Shown here: in pieces, positions 1 to 6,023 of the stretch
How positions within the stretch are numbered: position 1 is the first letter of the stretch
Layout: each line of letters begins with the position of its first letter
DNA from: JBOGFC01 sp050742155
Lineage (GTDB): Bacteria > Actinomycetota > Acidimicrobiia > Spongiisociales > JALYHC01
Assembly (NCBI GenBank): GCA_050742155.1
Contig: JBOGFC010000241.1
Location: forward strand, 1 to 6,182
Direction of reading: 5' to 3'
Length of the DNA stretch: 6,182 nucleotides
The notes under the pieces: model-generated
The model's input: only the letters and a program-made list of their open reading frames with translations
Databases searched by the model: none
Told to the model about the DNA's origin: nothing
Program-made: the position numbers and the translations under genes

Positions 1-1762
1 TGCCGTTGATGGCGTTGCCCGTCAATCCACCCCCATAGCCGTCACTGCCATACCAGTAGAGATGGCTCTGCTCCACCACCGGGGGTGCATGCAGCCGAGC
101 TGCCTCCAGCACGTCCTCAGCCACCCCCAAGGCGATCCCATACACCAGGTACTCCTCCCAGAGCGCCAGCGAGGCAGGCGGGGCCTCCTCGAGCCGGCTG
201 AAGTACCGCAGGTAGCGCCGGAAGGCTTGCCAGCGCGCCGCCACCAAGGCGCCCTGCTTGCTCCTCCGCACCCAACCGGTCCGCCGTAGGGCGAACATCC
301 CGAACAGGAGGAGATTGACGAAGGCGGCGCCCGCCAGAATGAGGAACAAGGTTCCTCGGGCAAGAGCGGGATTCGGACGGTCGAAGGTCGACACACCCAG
401 GATCCCGAACAGCAGCACGGTCCCCAACAAGAGGAGGAGGATCCCCACCACCCAGCCCCAAGGCCGACGGTCGAAGAGGCGGGCTCGACGAACCTCCTTG
501 CGGACCCTCGATTGGAATTCCCGGTAGCTGGTGGCGTTGGCTTGCGCGTCCTCCCGGATCAGGTGGCGGAACTCGGAGAGCGGTCGTGGGACGCCGTCCA
601 GCACCCGATGGTGGATGGCCATGACCGGAGCCTCATAAGCAGCCAGGTCGGACGCCTTCCCCGGGCCGATCTCGAGGTCGGAGATCATCTCGGTGCGGAG
701 GCCCCCCCACGTCTTCCTCTCCAGGGACACTTGACGGGCGGTCAGCACCCCCCGCCGGATCAGGTCGAACAGGGTGGCGGTGAACTCGGCGGGGCCCACC
801 CGGATCCGCTGGTCCATCAACGCCCCCACCACCGCCGGGGGGTGGTCGGTCGGGGGCCCTTGCTCGTATTCGCGGTCGTAGTCGACCCGGGGCTCCCGGC
901 CGGCCCGGTAGTACACGAACAACATGGCGGCCAGCGCCGGTAGGAAAGCCAGGAGCACGAACCAGGGCCATCGCTCCCGCAGCCGGCGTACCGCCTCCAG
1001 CTCTTCGGCGGCCCGCCGCGCTTCCTCGGCCTCCTGCGCCATGATGGTCTCCAAGCCGGGGCCGGGCCTCACCATCGCCCCGGCCGTGGAGGTCAGCAAC
1101 TCCCTGGGAAAGACCACCCGCAGCTCCACGAACTGACCGGGGGGCACACCGAAGGCGACCAGCTCCGGCGACACCCCATCGCTCCCGAACCCGACCCTCC
1201 CGCTCACCACCGCCGGGTGCCCGAACACATGCACTTGCCCCGGGCTGGGTGAACCCGGGAGGACGCCGGAGGCCGACAGCCGGCCGAGCGACTGCTCCCA
1301 GTGCTGGCCCCAAACCTGGAAGTTGACGTCTACCACGTCGTCGTAGGCCAGCGACACCCCGGTCATCACATAGGAGATGGTGAACACCCGCACCTCGTCG
1401 GTGGCCCGGTAATGCCACACCGCCCGCATGGTGGAGCCGAGGTCCTCCACGCCGAAGGTGCCCGGCTCTCCGGTCGAGCCGAGTCCAGTGGGTGCTCCCG
1501 GGCGATACGACGTGCCCCCCTCGCTCACCCGCACATCTACCACCGATTCGCCCGTCTTCATCGGGATATCCCGGTAGGCGCCCTGGAAGCTTCCCTCGAA
1601 GGCGAAGGTGATGTGCTCGGTCACCCGCAGAGAGCCGTCCAGCTGCACCTCGACCACCACCCGGGCCTCGGGGAGCTCGAAGGACTTGGCCAGGGCGGGT
1701 CTGGGTGCCCCCAGGGTGACGGTGGCGGCCATCAGCACCACCAGCAGGAGCCGTGGGATCAG
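1..1762 (-). CDS. DUF2207 (YciQ-like) membrane protein, C-terminus cut by window edge
   Basis: I translated this frame by hand; it is open for about 587 codons from 1762 to the left edge. The N-terminus is a signal peptide: Arg4, a hydrophobic core, and ALA/K cleavage near residue 25. An extracytoplasmic domain with family hallmarks follows: FEGSFQGAYRDIP (about residues 53-65), VWGQHWEQ, and GQFVELRVVFP (about 209-219). A charged helix runs into a membrane segment near 265-285, then REYEQGPPTDHPPAVVGALMD (about 297-317) in the cytoplasmic part, two more membrane helices (about 436-458 and 469-491), WQAFRRYLRYF (511-521) and LWEEYLVYGIALGV (534-547). Family members usually end in a glycine-rich tail, so probably only a few dozen residues are missing. 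The biochemical function is unknown; an envelope role is inferred. The start is uncertain: CTG at 1762 overlaps the lemA stop as CTGA. The next in-frame starts (GTG 1741, GTG 1738, ATG 1732) would remove the basic n-region of the signal peptide. Confidence 0.93.
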   Translation of the reverse strand, partial: MIPRLLLVVLMAATVTLGAPRPALAKSFELPEARVVVEVQLDGSLRVTEHITFAFEGSFQGAYRDIPMKTGESVVDVRVSEGGTSYRPGAPTGLGSTGEPGTFGVEDLGSTMRAVWHYRATDEVRVFTISYVMTGVSLAYDDVVDVNFQVWGQHWEQSLGRLSASGVLPGSPSPGQVHVFGHPAVVSGRVGFGSDGVSPELVAFGVPPGQFVELRVVFPRELLTSTAGAMVRPGPGLETIMAQEAEEARRAAEELEAVRRLRERWPWFVLLAFLPALAAMLFVYYRAGREPRVDYDREYEQGPPTDHPPAVVGALMDQRIRVGPAEFTATLFDLIRRGVLTARQVSLERKTWGGLRTEMISDLEIGPGKASDLAAYEAPVMAIHHRVLDGVPRPLSEFRHLIREDAQANATSYREFQSRVRKEVRRARLFDRRPWGWVVGILLLLLGTVLLFGILGVSTFDRPNPALARGTLFLILAGAAFVNLLLFGMFALRRTGWVRRSKQGALVAARWQAFRRYLRYFSRLEEAPPASLALWEEYLVYGIALGVAEDVLEAARLHAPPVVEQSHLYWYGSDGYGGGLTGNAING

Positions 1763-2301
1763 AAGGCCACCCTCGGGACCGACACGTCCTCGGTTTCGAA
1801 ATACTCGCGCGGCCGAAAGCCGGTGGGCCCCGCCACGAGGCTGCCGGGAACCGTCTGTACCGAGTTGTTATAGGTGAGGACGGTGTCGTTGTAGATCTGG
1901 CGAGCAACCGAGATCCGGTCCTCCGTCTCGGCCAGCTCCCCGGAGAGCTCGGCGAAGTTCTCGGAGGCTCGCAGTTGCGGGTAGGCCTCGGCCAGCGCGA
2001 ACAGCTGGCGGAGCGCTCCGGTGAGGAGGTTCTCCGCCTGGGCCTGCTCATCGACCGTCCGCGCCGCCTGCGCCGCCCCGCGGGCCTGGATCACCCGCTC
2101 GAAGGTCTCCCGCTCGTGAGCGGCATACCCCTTGACGGTCTCCACCAGGTTGGGGATGAGGTCATAACGACGCTTGAGCTGCACGTCTACCTGCGACCAG
2201 GCGTTGTCCGTGCGGTTGCGGTGTGTCACCAGCCGGTTGTAGAGGGCGATCCCCGCCACGACCAGCAGTACCAAGATGCCCACCACGATCGCCCACTCCA
2301 T
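1759..2301 (-). CDS. lemA: LemA family protein
   Basis: This 180-residue protein has the standard LemA layout and length. A single N-terminal membrane helix (about residues 4-20) is followed by YNRLVTHRNR and then the conserved long helical region: AWSQVDVQLKRRYDLIPNLV (34-53), ETVKGYAAHE (54-63), ENFAELSGELAETEDRISVA (114-133), RQIYNDTVLTYNNSVQTVPG (134-153) and a final FRPREYFET. LemA proteins are small membrane-anchored helical-bundle proteins with most of the chain probably outside the cytoplasm; their biochemical role is not established. The gene ends in a CTGA overlap with the DUF2207 gene, a pairing seen often in bacteria, so the two probably work together. The ATG at 2301 has no Shine-Dalgarno, but a -10-like TACACT 8 bases upstream suggests a leaderless transcript. 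Confidence 0.97.
   Translation of the reverse strand: MEWAIVVGILVLLVVAGIALYNRLVTHRNRTDNAWSQVDVQLKRRYDLIPNLVETVKGYAAHERETFERVIQARGAAQAARTVDEQAQAENLLTGALRQLFALAEAYPQLRASENFAELSGELAETEDRISVARQIYNDTVLTYNNSVQTVPGSLVAGPTGFRPREYFETEDVSVPRVAF
1770..1774 (-). promoter_or_regulatory. Candidate ribosome binding site for the DUF2207 gene
   Basis: GAGGG on the minus strand, inside the last codons of lemA, lies 7 bases before the CTG at 1762. It supports initiation at CTG (or at the ATC right after it) over the later GTG codons, which lie 28-31 bases away. It also fits translational coupling to lemA. It could be chance, since GAGGG is common in this G-rich DNA. Confidence 0.4.
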
Positions 2302-2309
2302 GAGCCGGG

Positions 2310-2338
2310 AGTGTAGTGGTCGACGTGATCAGGTTCAC
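2310..2338 (-). promoter_or_regulatory. Possible promoter for lemA (leaderless)
   Basis: On the minus strand, TACACT (2315-2310) matches the -10 form TAnnnT with A at position 4. Seventeen bases upstream is GTGAAC (2338-2333), a weak -35 that shares only TGA with TTGACA. The -10 ends 8 bases before the ATG, so transcription would start at or within a few bases of the start codon, which fits the missing Shine-Dalgarno. The weak -35 falls inside the right arm of the hairpin at 2321-2342. Confidence 0.35.
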
Positions 2339-2342
2339 GTCG
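2321..2342. terminator. Perfect 8-bp inverted repeat between ccdA and lemA (terminator or operator)
   Basis: On the plus strand the left arm CGACGTGA (2321-2328) and right arm TCACGTCG (2335-2342) are exact reverse complements around the 6-base loop TCAGGT. On the minus strand the hairpin begins 6 bases after the ccdA stop, where an intrinsic terminator would sit, but no T-run follows it (ACCACTACACT). It could be a U-less terminator for ccdA, or an operator, because it covers the presumed -35 region of lemA. The structure is seen directly; its role is inferred. Confidence 0.4.
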
Positions 2343-2348
2343 GGCGGC

Positions 2349-3095
2349 TCAGATCGAGGCCAGCCACTCGAGGCCGAGCCACGTGAAGAGACGCTGCAGC
2401 CAGCTGGCGATGACCACCGTGCGGCCGGTGATCATGAGGATGCCGAAGCCGGCCAGCAGCACGCCCGAGGCCACGTGGATCGGCTGCAGGTAGCGTCCCA
2501 GGCCGGCCCGGAAGGCTCGGGTCATGCCCAGCGCGGCGGCCACGAAGGGGACCGCCAGGCCCAGCGAGAAGGCGAGGAGAAGGGCCATTCCCTGGACGAC
2601 CGACTGCTGGACCGCCGCGATCGCCAGGATGGCGGCCAGCACCGGCCCGATACAGGGCGTCCAGGCGAACCCGAAGGCCAGCCCCATCACGGCCGGGGCG
2701 AAGCCCCCCAAGCGGGAGGGCCTCACGTCCAGTCTTCGCTCCCTGAGGAGGGTTGATCCCCACAGGGAGGTGCGTAGGGCGGCCACCACCATCAGCACCC
2801 CGAACAGGAGCACCACCCAGCCGGCGAAGGTGGTGATGGCCGGGAGGTTGCGGCGCAGGAGCTGCCCCAGCCCGGTGGCGGCGGCGCCCAGGGAGACGAA
2901 CACCATCGTGAAGCCGGCCACGAAGAGCAGCGTCACCCCGAGCATGCGACGAACCGAGCCCTGCCCGGCCTGGAGCTGCCTCACCGAGTAGCCGGACATG
3001 AGGCTCAGGTAGCCGGGCATGAGCGGCAGCACGCAGGGCGAGACGAACGAGACCGCCCCGAACACGAAGGCCGTGAGGATGCCGACCTCGGACAC
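2349..3095 (-). CDS. ccdA: Cytochrome c biogenesis protein CcdA / DsbD-type transmembrane thiol-reductant transporter
   Basis: This is a 248-residue polytopic protein with about six membrane helices, the usual size for stand-alone CcdA. The family carries two redox cysteines in the membrane that pass electrons from cytoplasmic thioredoxin to thiol proteins outside the cell membrane, for example those that reduce apocytochrome c. Both are present in the expected motifs: FVSPCVLPLMPGYLS (Cys21) and FAWTPCIGPVLAA (Cys148). GLAVPF near residues 179-184 is also typical. The start is GTG at 3095, preceded by GGAGAG at good spacing. No thioredoxin-like partner, CcsA/ResB or apocytochrome gene lies in the window, so the electron acceptor is not identifiable here; it could serve cytochrome c maturation or general extracytoplasmic disulfide reduction. 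The lemA gene follows 47 bases downstream, across a hairpin, so it may be a separate transcription unit. Confidence 0.95.
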   Translation of the reverse strand: MSEVGILTAFVFGAVSFVSPCVLPLMPGYLSLMSGYSVRQLQAGQGSVRRMLGVTLLFVAGFTMVFVSLGAAATGLGQLLRRNLPAITTFAGWVVLLFGVLMVVAALRTSLWGSTLLRERRLDVRPSRLGGFAPAVMGLAFGFAWTPCIGPVLAAILAIAAVQQSVVQGMALLLAFSLGLAVPFVAAALGMTRAFRAGLGRYLQPIHVASGVLLAGFGILMITGRTVVIASWLQRLFTWLGLEWLASI

Positions 3096-3163
3096 CTAAT
3101 CTCTCCAGCTCTGGCGACCACTCAAACGGTAATCCGGCGGCCGGCCTTGGTTAGCCTCAGCCT
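3096..3163. other. Divergent intergenic region between ccdA and csaA
   Basis: These 68 bases separate the ccdA start (minus) from the csaA start (plus), so promoters for both directions should lie here. For csaA there is TAGCCT (3152-3157, form TAnnnT) ending 6 bases before the GTG, with no Shine-Dalgarno, consistent with a leaderless transcript; no good -35 is visible. For ccdA no convincing promoter was found upstream of its ribosome binding site. A palindromic GGCCGGCC at 3139-3146 sits centrally and might bind a regulator, but such words are common in G+C-rich DNA. Confidence 0.45.
3101..3106 (-). promoter_or_regulatory. Ribosome binding site of ccdA
   Basis: GGAGAG on the minus strand lies 5 bases before the GTG at 3095. 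It is the clearest Shine-Dalgarno in the window and fixes the GTG as the start of ccdA. Confidence 0.7.
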
Positions 3164-3493
3164 GTGCCCACCTTCGAGGACTGGCAAGCTCTCCGGGTGA
3201 GAGTAGGGACGGTGGCCCGGGCCGAGCCCCATCCCCGATCTCGCCAACCGGCTCTTCGTCTGTGGATCGACTTCGGGGATCTGGGCCGGCTTCAGTCCTC
3301 CGCCCGGCTCACCGACCTCTACACGACCGACGACTTGGTGGGCCGTCAGGTGGTGGCGGTGACCGGGTTCCCACCGCTGCGGGTGGGGGGCTTCCGGTCC
3401 GAGGTGCTGGTCTTGGGAGCCCTCGCCGACGACGGGGCGGTCGTCCTGCTCGGGCCGGATCGTCCGGTTGAGCCCGGGTCGGTGGTCGCCTGA
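3164..3493 (+). CDS. csaA: CsaA family tRNA-binding / chaperone-like protein
   Basis: The 109 residues match CsaA from end to end, a homodimeric OB-fold protein of the EMAP-II/Trbp111 tRNA-binding domain family. Recognisable parts are FEDWQALRVRVGTVARAEPH (residues 4-23, the conserved RVGTV strand), RQPALRLWIDFG (27-38), SSARLTDLYTTDDLVGRQVV (45-64, normally SSAQIT..Y), FPP (69-71), FRSEVLVLG (77-85) and a final VVLLGPDRPVEPGS. CsaA has been described as a protein export-related chaperone in Bacillus and binds tRNA in vitro; its physiological role is unsettled. The usual NFPP is GFPP here, a small deviation. The GTG at 3164 places the N-terminus where the family starts; no Shine-Dalgarno precedes it. 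The MFS gene begins 3 bases after the stop, so the two are very likely cotranscribed. Confidence 0.95.
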   Translation: MPTFEDWQALRVRVGTVARAEPHPRSRQPALRLWIDFGDLGRLQSSARLTDLYTTDDLVGRQVVAVTGFPPLRVGGFRSEVLVLGALADDGAVVLLGPDRPVEPGSVVA

Positions 3494-3496
3494 GCG

Positions 3497-4705
3497 GTGC
3501 GAGCCCTCCGACTGCTTCGCTCCCCGGGCACCTTCCGCCCCGTCGACCGCCGGATCGTCACCCTCATGACGGTGACCGGGGTCATCCAGGGCTTCGGCGG
3601 CGGCCTCCTCACCACCACCCTTCCCTTCGCCCGCCGCGGCCTCGAGATCTCGCAAGGCGAGATGAGCCTGGTGCTGGGCGTGACCCGCATCGGATCGCTG
3701 GCGGCGGTGATCTTCTCCGCCTATGGGGACCTGAGAGGACGCCGCCGGCCCTTCCTGGCCGCCCTCGTGCTCCTCTGCCTGGGGAGCGGGCTCACGGCCC
3801 TGGCGCCGGAGGCCGCCAGCTTCGCCCTGGCCCAGAGCCTGGTGCGGGCCGCCACCGTCGCCCTCTCCGCCCTGGCGGCCGTTTACCTCGCCGAGGTCCT
3901 CCAGCCGTCGATCCGTGCGTACGGGGTGGCCTTCTACGCGGTGGCCGGCAGCCTGGGAGGAGGGACCGCCCTGCTGCTCCTGCCGGTGGCCGCCCGGGGG
4001 ACCGAGGGGTGGCGGGCCCTGTTCGCATTGGGCACGCTGGGTCTGGTCGCCTACCCGCTCCTGGCCCGTGCACTGAAGGAGAGCCCGGTCTTCCGGCCGG
4101 CCCGGGTACGGCTCTGGGCGGTCATCCGCGCCCCGCACACCGGGAGGTTCTGGAAGCTGGCTCTCATCTCGCTGTTGGTGGGCGCCTATGCCTCGCCGGC
4201 CATCAGTTTCACCATGGAGCGGCTCATCACCGAGCTCCGCTGGAGCGCCTCCACGGCCCGCTTCCTGGTCATCGGGGGCGGAGCGGTGGGAGCCGTCGGG
4301 CTGTTCGCCGGAGGACGGATGGCCGACCTGGTCGGCCGCCGCCCCACCACCGTCATGGCCCTCGCCACCGGCCTGGTGGGGGGATTGGGCTTCTACTGGC
4401 TGCGGAGCGGCTGGCTGCTGGCTCCGGCGGTGGTGATCGCCAGCTTCGGCTCGAGCGCCTTCATCCCCGCCTTCACCACCCATCGCAGCGAGCTGTTCCC
4501 GACCTCCCTGCGGGCCACCGCCGCCGCCTGGCTGAGCAACGCCGGCATCCTGGGCAGCCTGCTCTCCTTCGGACTGGGCTTCCTCCTCATCGACAGGCTC
4601 GGCCTGGCGGCCACCATGACCCTCCTCGGTATCGGCGTGCTGGTGGCCTCCGCCCTGGTGCTCACCCTCCCCGAGACCAAGGGGATCGCCCTCATCCCGG
4701 ACTGA
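3497..4705 (+). CDS. MFS transporter (sugar-porter / metabolite:H+ symporter-like)
   Basis: A 402-residue protein with about 12 membrane helices, the normal MFS length. The loop 2-3 signature is GDLRGRRR (residues 77-84) and its second-half copy is GRMADLVGRR (273-282). W172-R173, ESPVF (195-199), SELFPTSLRA (331-340) and the C-terminal LPETKG (391-396) resemble the sugar porter and metabolite:H+ symporter branches rather than typical drug exporters. Substrate and direction cannot be read from the sequence; import of a small metabolite driven by protons is the best guess. The start is GTG at 3497, 3 bases after the csaA stop; there is no strong Shine-Dalgarno, so translation is probably coupled to csaA. 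An ATG at codon 24 (3566) is an alternative start but would shorten the cytoplasmic N-terminus. The last 14 bases overlap the MATE gene on the opposite strand. Confidence 0.93.
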   Translation: MRALRLLRSPGTFRPVDRRIVTLMTVTGVIQGFGGGLLTTTLPFARRGLEISQGEMSLVLGVTRIGSLAAVIFSAYGDLRGRRRPFLAALVLLCLGSGLTALAPEAASFALAQSLVRAATVALSALAAVYLAEVLQPSIRAYGVAFYAVAGSLGGGTALLLLPVAARGTEGWRALFALGTLGLVAYPLLARALKESPVFRPARVRLWAVIRAPHTGRFWKLALISLLVGAYASPAISFTMERLITELRWSASTARFLVIGGGAVGAVGLFAGGRMADLVGRRPTTVMALATGLVGGLGFYWLRSGWLLAPAVVIASFGSSAFIPAFTTHRSELFPTSLRATAAAWLSNAGILGSLLSFGLGFLLIDRLGLAATMTLLGIGVLVASALVLTLPETKGIALIPD

Positions 4706-6008
4706 GCACCCCCCGAGAGGACCGGTAACGGAGGCTCAGGGTCATGCCCCGCACCACCATCAGCGTGACCATCCCCCACCAGACGCCCGCCAGACCCAGT
4801 CCGAGCGGGAGGACCAACAGGAGCACGGCGGCGGCCGCCACCGACGAGGCGATCATGGCCTTGGCCAGGAAGCGGAACTCGCCGGACCCCAGGAATATCC
4901 CATCCCAGACGAACACCGCCGCGTTGATCGGCTGCATCACGGCCACGAAGGGGAGCACCCCCGCCACCGCCGCCTGCACCTCGGGGTCGTCCGTGAAGAC
5001 TCCGGCCAGCACCCCGCGCAGCAGCCAGAACGTCACCCCCAGGCCCAGGCCGAGCAGCAGCCCCCACTGCAGCATGCGATCGGCCGCCTGGCGGGCCACC
5101 TCGGGCTCCCCGCTACCCAGGTAGCGGGCCACCAGCGCCTGGGCGGCGATGGCCAGCGCGTCGACGACCAGGGCCAGGAAGGTCCAGAGCTGAGCGGCCA
5201 CCTGGTGCCCGGCCACCGCCACGGTCCCCACCCGGGCGGCCACCGCCGTGGCCAGGGTCAGGGTGCCCAGTAGCGACAGCGTCCGGACGGTGAGCTCCCC
5301 GCCCACCCGGAGGAATGGCAGCAGGCTCTGCAGGCGAAGCTCCGCCCACGACAAGTGGGTGAGTCGGGCCAGCAGCATGAAGATCCACAATGCTCCGGCC
5401 CACTGGGCAACCGCCGTGGCCCAGGCGGCCCCGGCTATCCCCCACCCCAGGCCGAAGATGAGGACCGGGTCCAGCACCAGGTTGACCAGGTTGAGCCCCA
5501 GGGTCGCCAGCAGCGGCGTGCGGGTGTCCTGGAAGCCCCGGAAGGCGCCGTGCCCGACCATCACCACCAGCACCGCCGGGGCGGCCAGGGCCCGGATGCG
5601 CAGATAGGAGGCGGCCGGGGCCTGGAGCTCCGGCCCCGCCCCCATCATCGCCAGGATGGGCCCCGTCAGGAGCTCCAGGACCACCAGTACGGCGACACCG
5701 ATCGCCACCGCCAGGGCCAGAGCCTGGGTGACGATGCGGCCGGCAGCCTCCGGGCGGCCCGCTCCCACCGCCCGTCCCACCAGAGGGGTCGTGCCGTAGG
5801 CGAGGAAGTTGAAGAGGAAGAACACCAGCGCGAACACCGCGCTGTTCACCCCCAGGGCGCCGAGGGCTTCCGCGCCCAGGCGGCCCACGAAAGCGGTGTC
5901 GACGAGGGACACCAGCGGGTCGGCGGCCAGCGCCCCGAGGGCGGGGACCGCCAGCGCCAGGATGTCCCGATCGTAGGGCCGGGGGATGTCTCGCCGACGA
6001 CGCCTCAT
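4692..6008 (-). CDS. MATE family efflux transporter, DinF subfamily
   Basis: A 438-residue protein with about 12 membrane helices and the full MATE architecture. MATE proteins export organic cations, drugs or metabolites in exchange for H+ or Na+. DinF-type features: DILALAVPALGALAADPLVS (15-34) followed by LVDTAFVGRLG (35-45) with the helix-1 aspartate Asp37; FNFLAYGTTPLVGRAVGAG (66-84); FRGFQDTRTPLLATLGLNLV (156-175) and LDPVLIFGLGWGIAGAAWAT (179-198); the second-half repeat AVAGHQVAAQLW (264-275); and FVWDGIFLGSGEFRFLAKAM (366-385). The ATG at 6008 is well bounded: an in-frame TGA lies at 6023-6021 and no other start codon lies between. The leader comes from the first repeat unit of the adjacent array. 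The gene converges on, and overlaps by 14 bases, the MFS gene. Substrate unknown; I assign the family, not the dinF gene itself, since no LexA site or lexA neighbour is seen. Confidence 0.96.
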   Translation of the reverse strand: MRRRRRDIPRPYDRDILALAVPALGALAADPLVSLVDTAFVGRLGAEALGALGVNSAVFALVFFLFNFLAYGTTPLVGRAVGAGRPEAAGRIVTQALALAVAIGVAVLVVLELLTGPILAMMGAGPELQAPAASYLRIRALAAPAVLVVMVGHGAFRGFQDTRTPLLATLGLNLVNLVLDPVLIFGLGWGIAGAAWATAVAQWAGALWIFMLLARLTHLSWAELRLQSLLPFLRVGGELTVRTLSLLGTLTLATAVAARVGTVAVAGHQVAAQLWTFLALVVDALAIAAQALVARYLGSGEPEVARQAADRMLQWGLLLGLGLGVTFWLLRGVLAGVFTDDPEVQAAVAGVLPFVAVMQPINAAVFVWDGIFLGSGEFRFLAKAMIASSVAAAAVLLLVLPLGLGLAGVWWGMVTLMVVRGMTLSLRYRSSRGVLSPG

Positions 6009-6023
6009 CCCCCCTCGCCCTCA
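6009..6023 (-). promoter_or_regulatory. G-rich leader of the MATE gene, made from repeat unit 1
   Basis: Immediately before the ATG the minus strand reads TGAGGGCGAGGGGGG. GAGG occurs twice, 4-5 and about 11 bases from the start codon, so a Shine-Dalgarno is available though not at textbook spacing. All of it from 6012 upward belongs to the first 36-bp repeat. No promoter-like hexamers were seen in the array, so transcription probably starts beyond the right edge. Confidence 0.35.

Noticed and set aside
633..2051. A 472-codon minus-strand open frame spanning lemA and DUF2207
   Set aside because: It is offset from both real frames and low-complexity (R, G, A, P). The true lemA and DUF2207 frames carry clear family motifs over the same bases.
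3139..3146. GGCCGGCC palindrome as an operator in the divergent gap
   Set aside because: An 8-base all-G/C palindrome is expected by chance in such DNA; mentioned only as a possibility in the intergenic entry.
3122..4483. A 453-codon minus-strand open frame lying antisense to csaA and the MFS gene
   Set aside because: Composition is dominated by G, E, Q, H and R with no recognisable domain, as expected for the antisense frame of G+C-rich genes. Both plus-strand genes beneath it match known families in full.
4702..4739. Bidirectional terminator for MFS and MATE (CTGAGC ... GCTCAG)
   Set aside because: A 6-bp stem with a 26-base loop inside the MATE coding sequence and no T-run is too weak to call.
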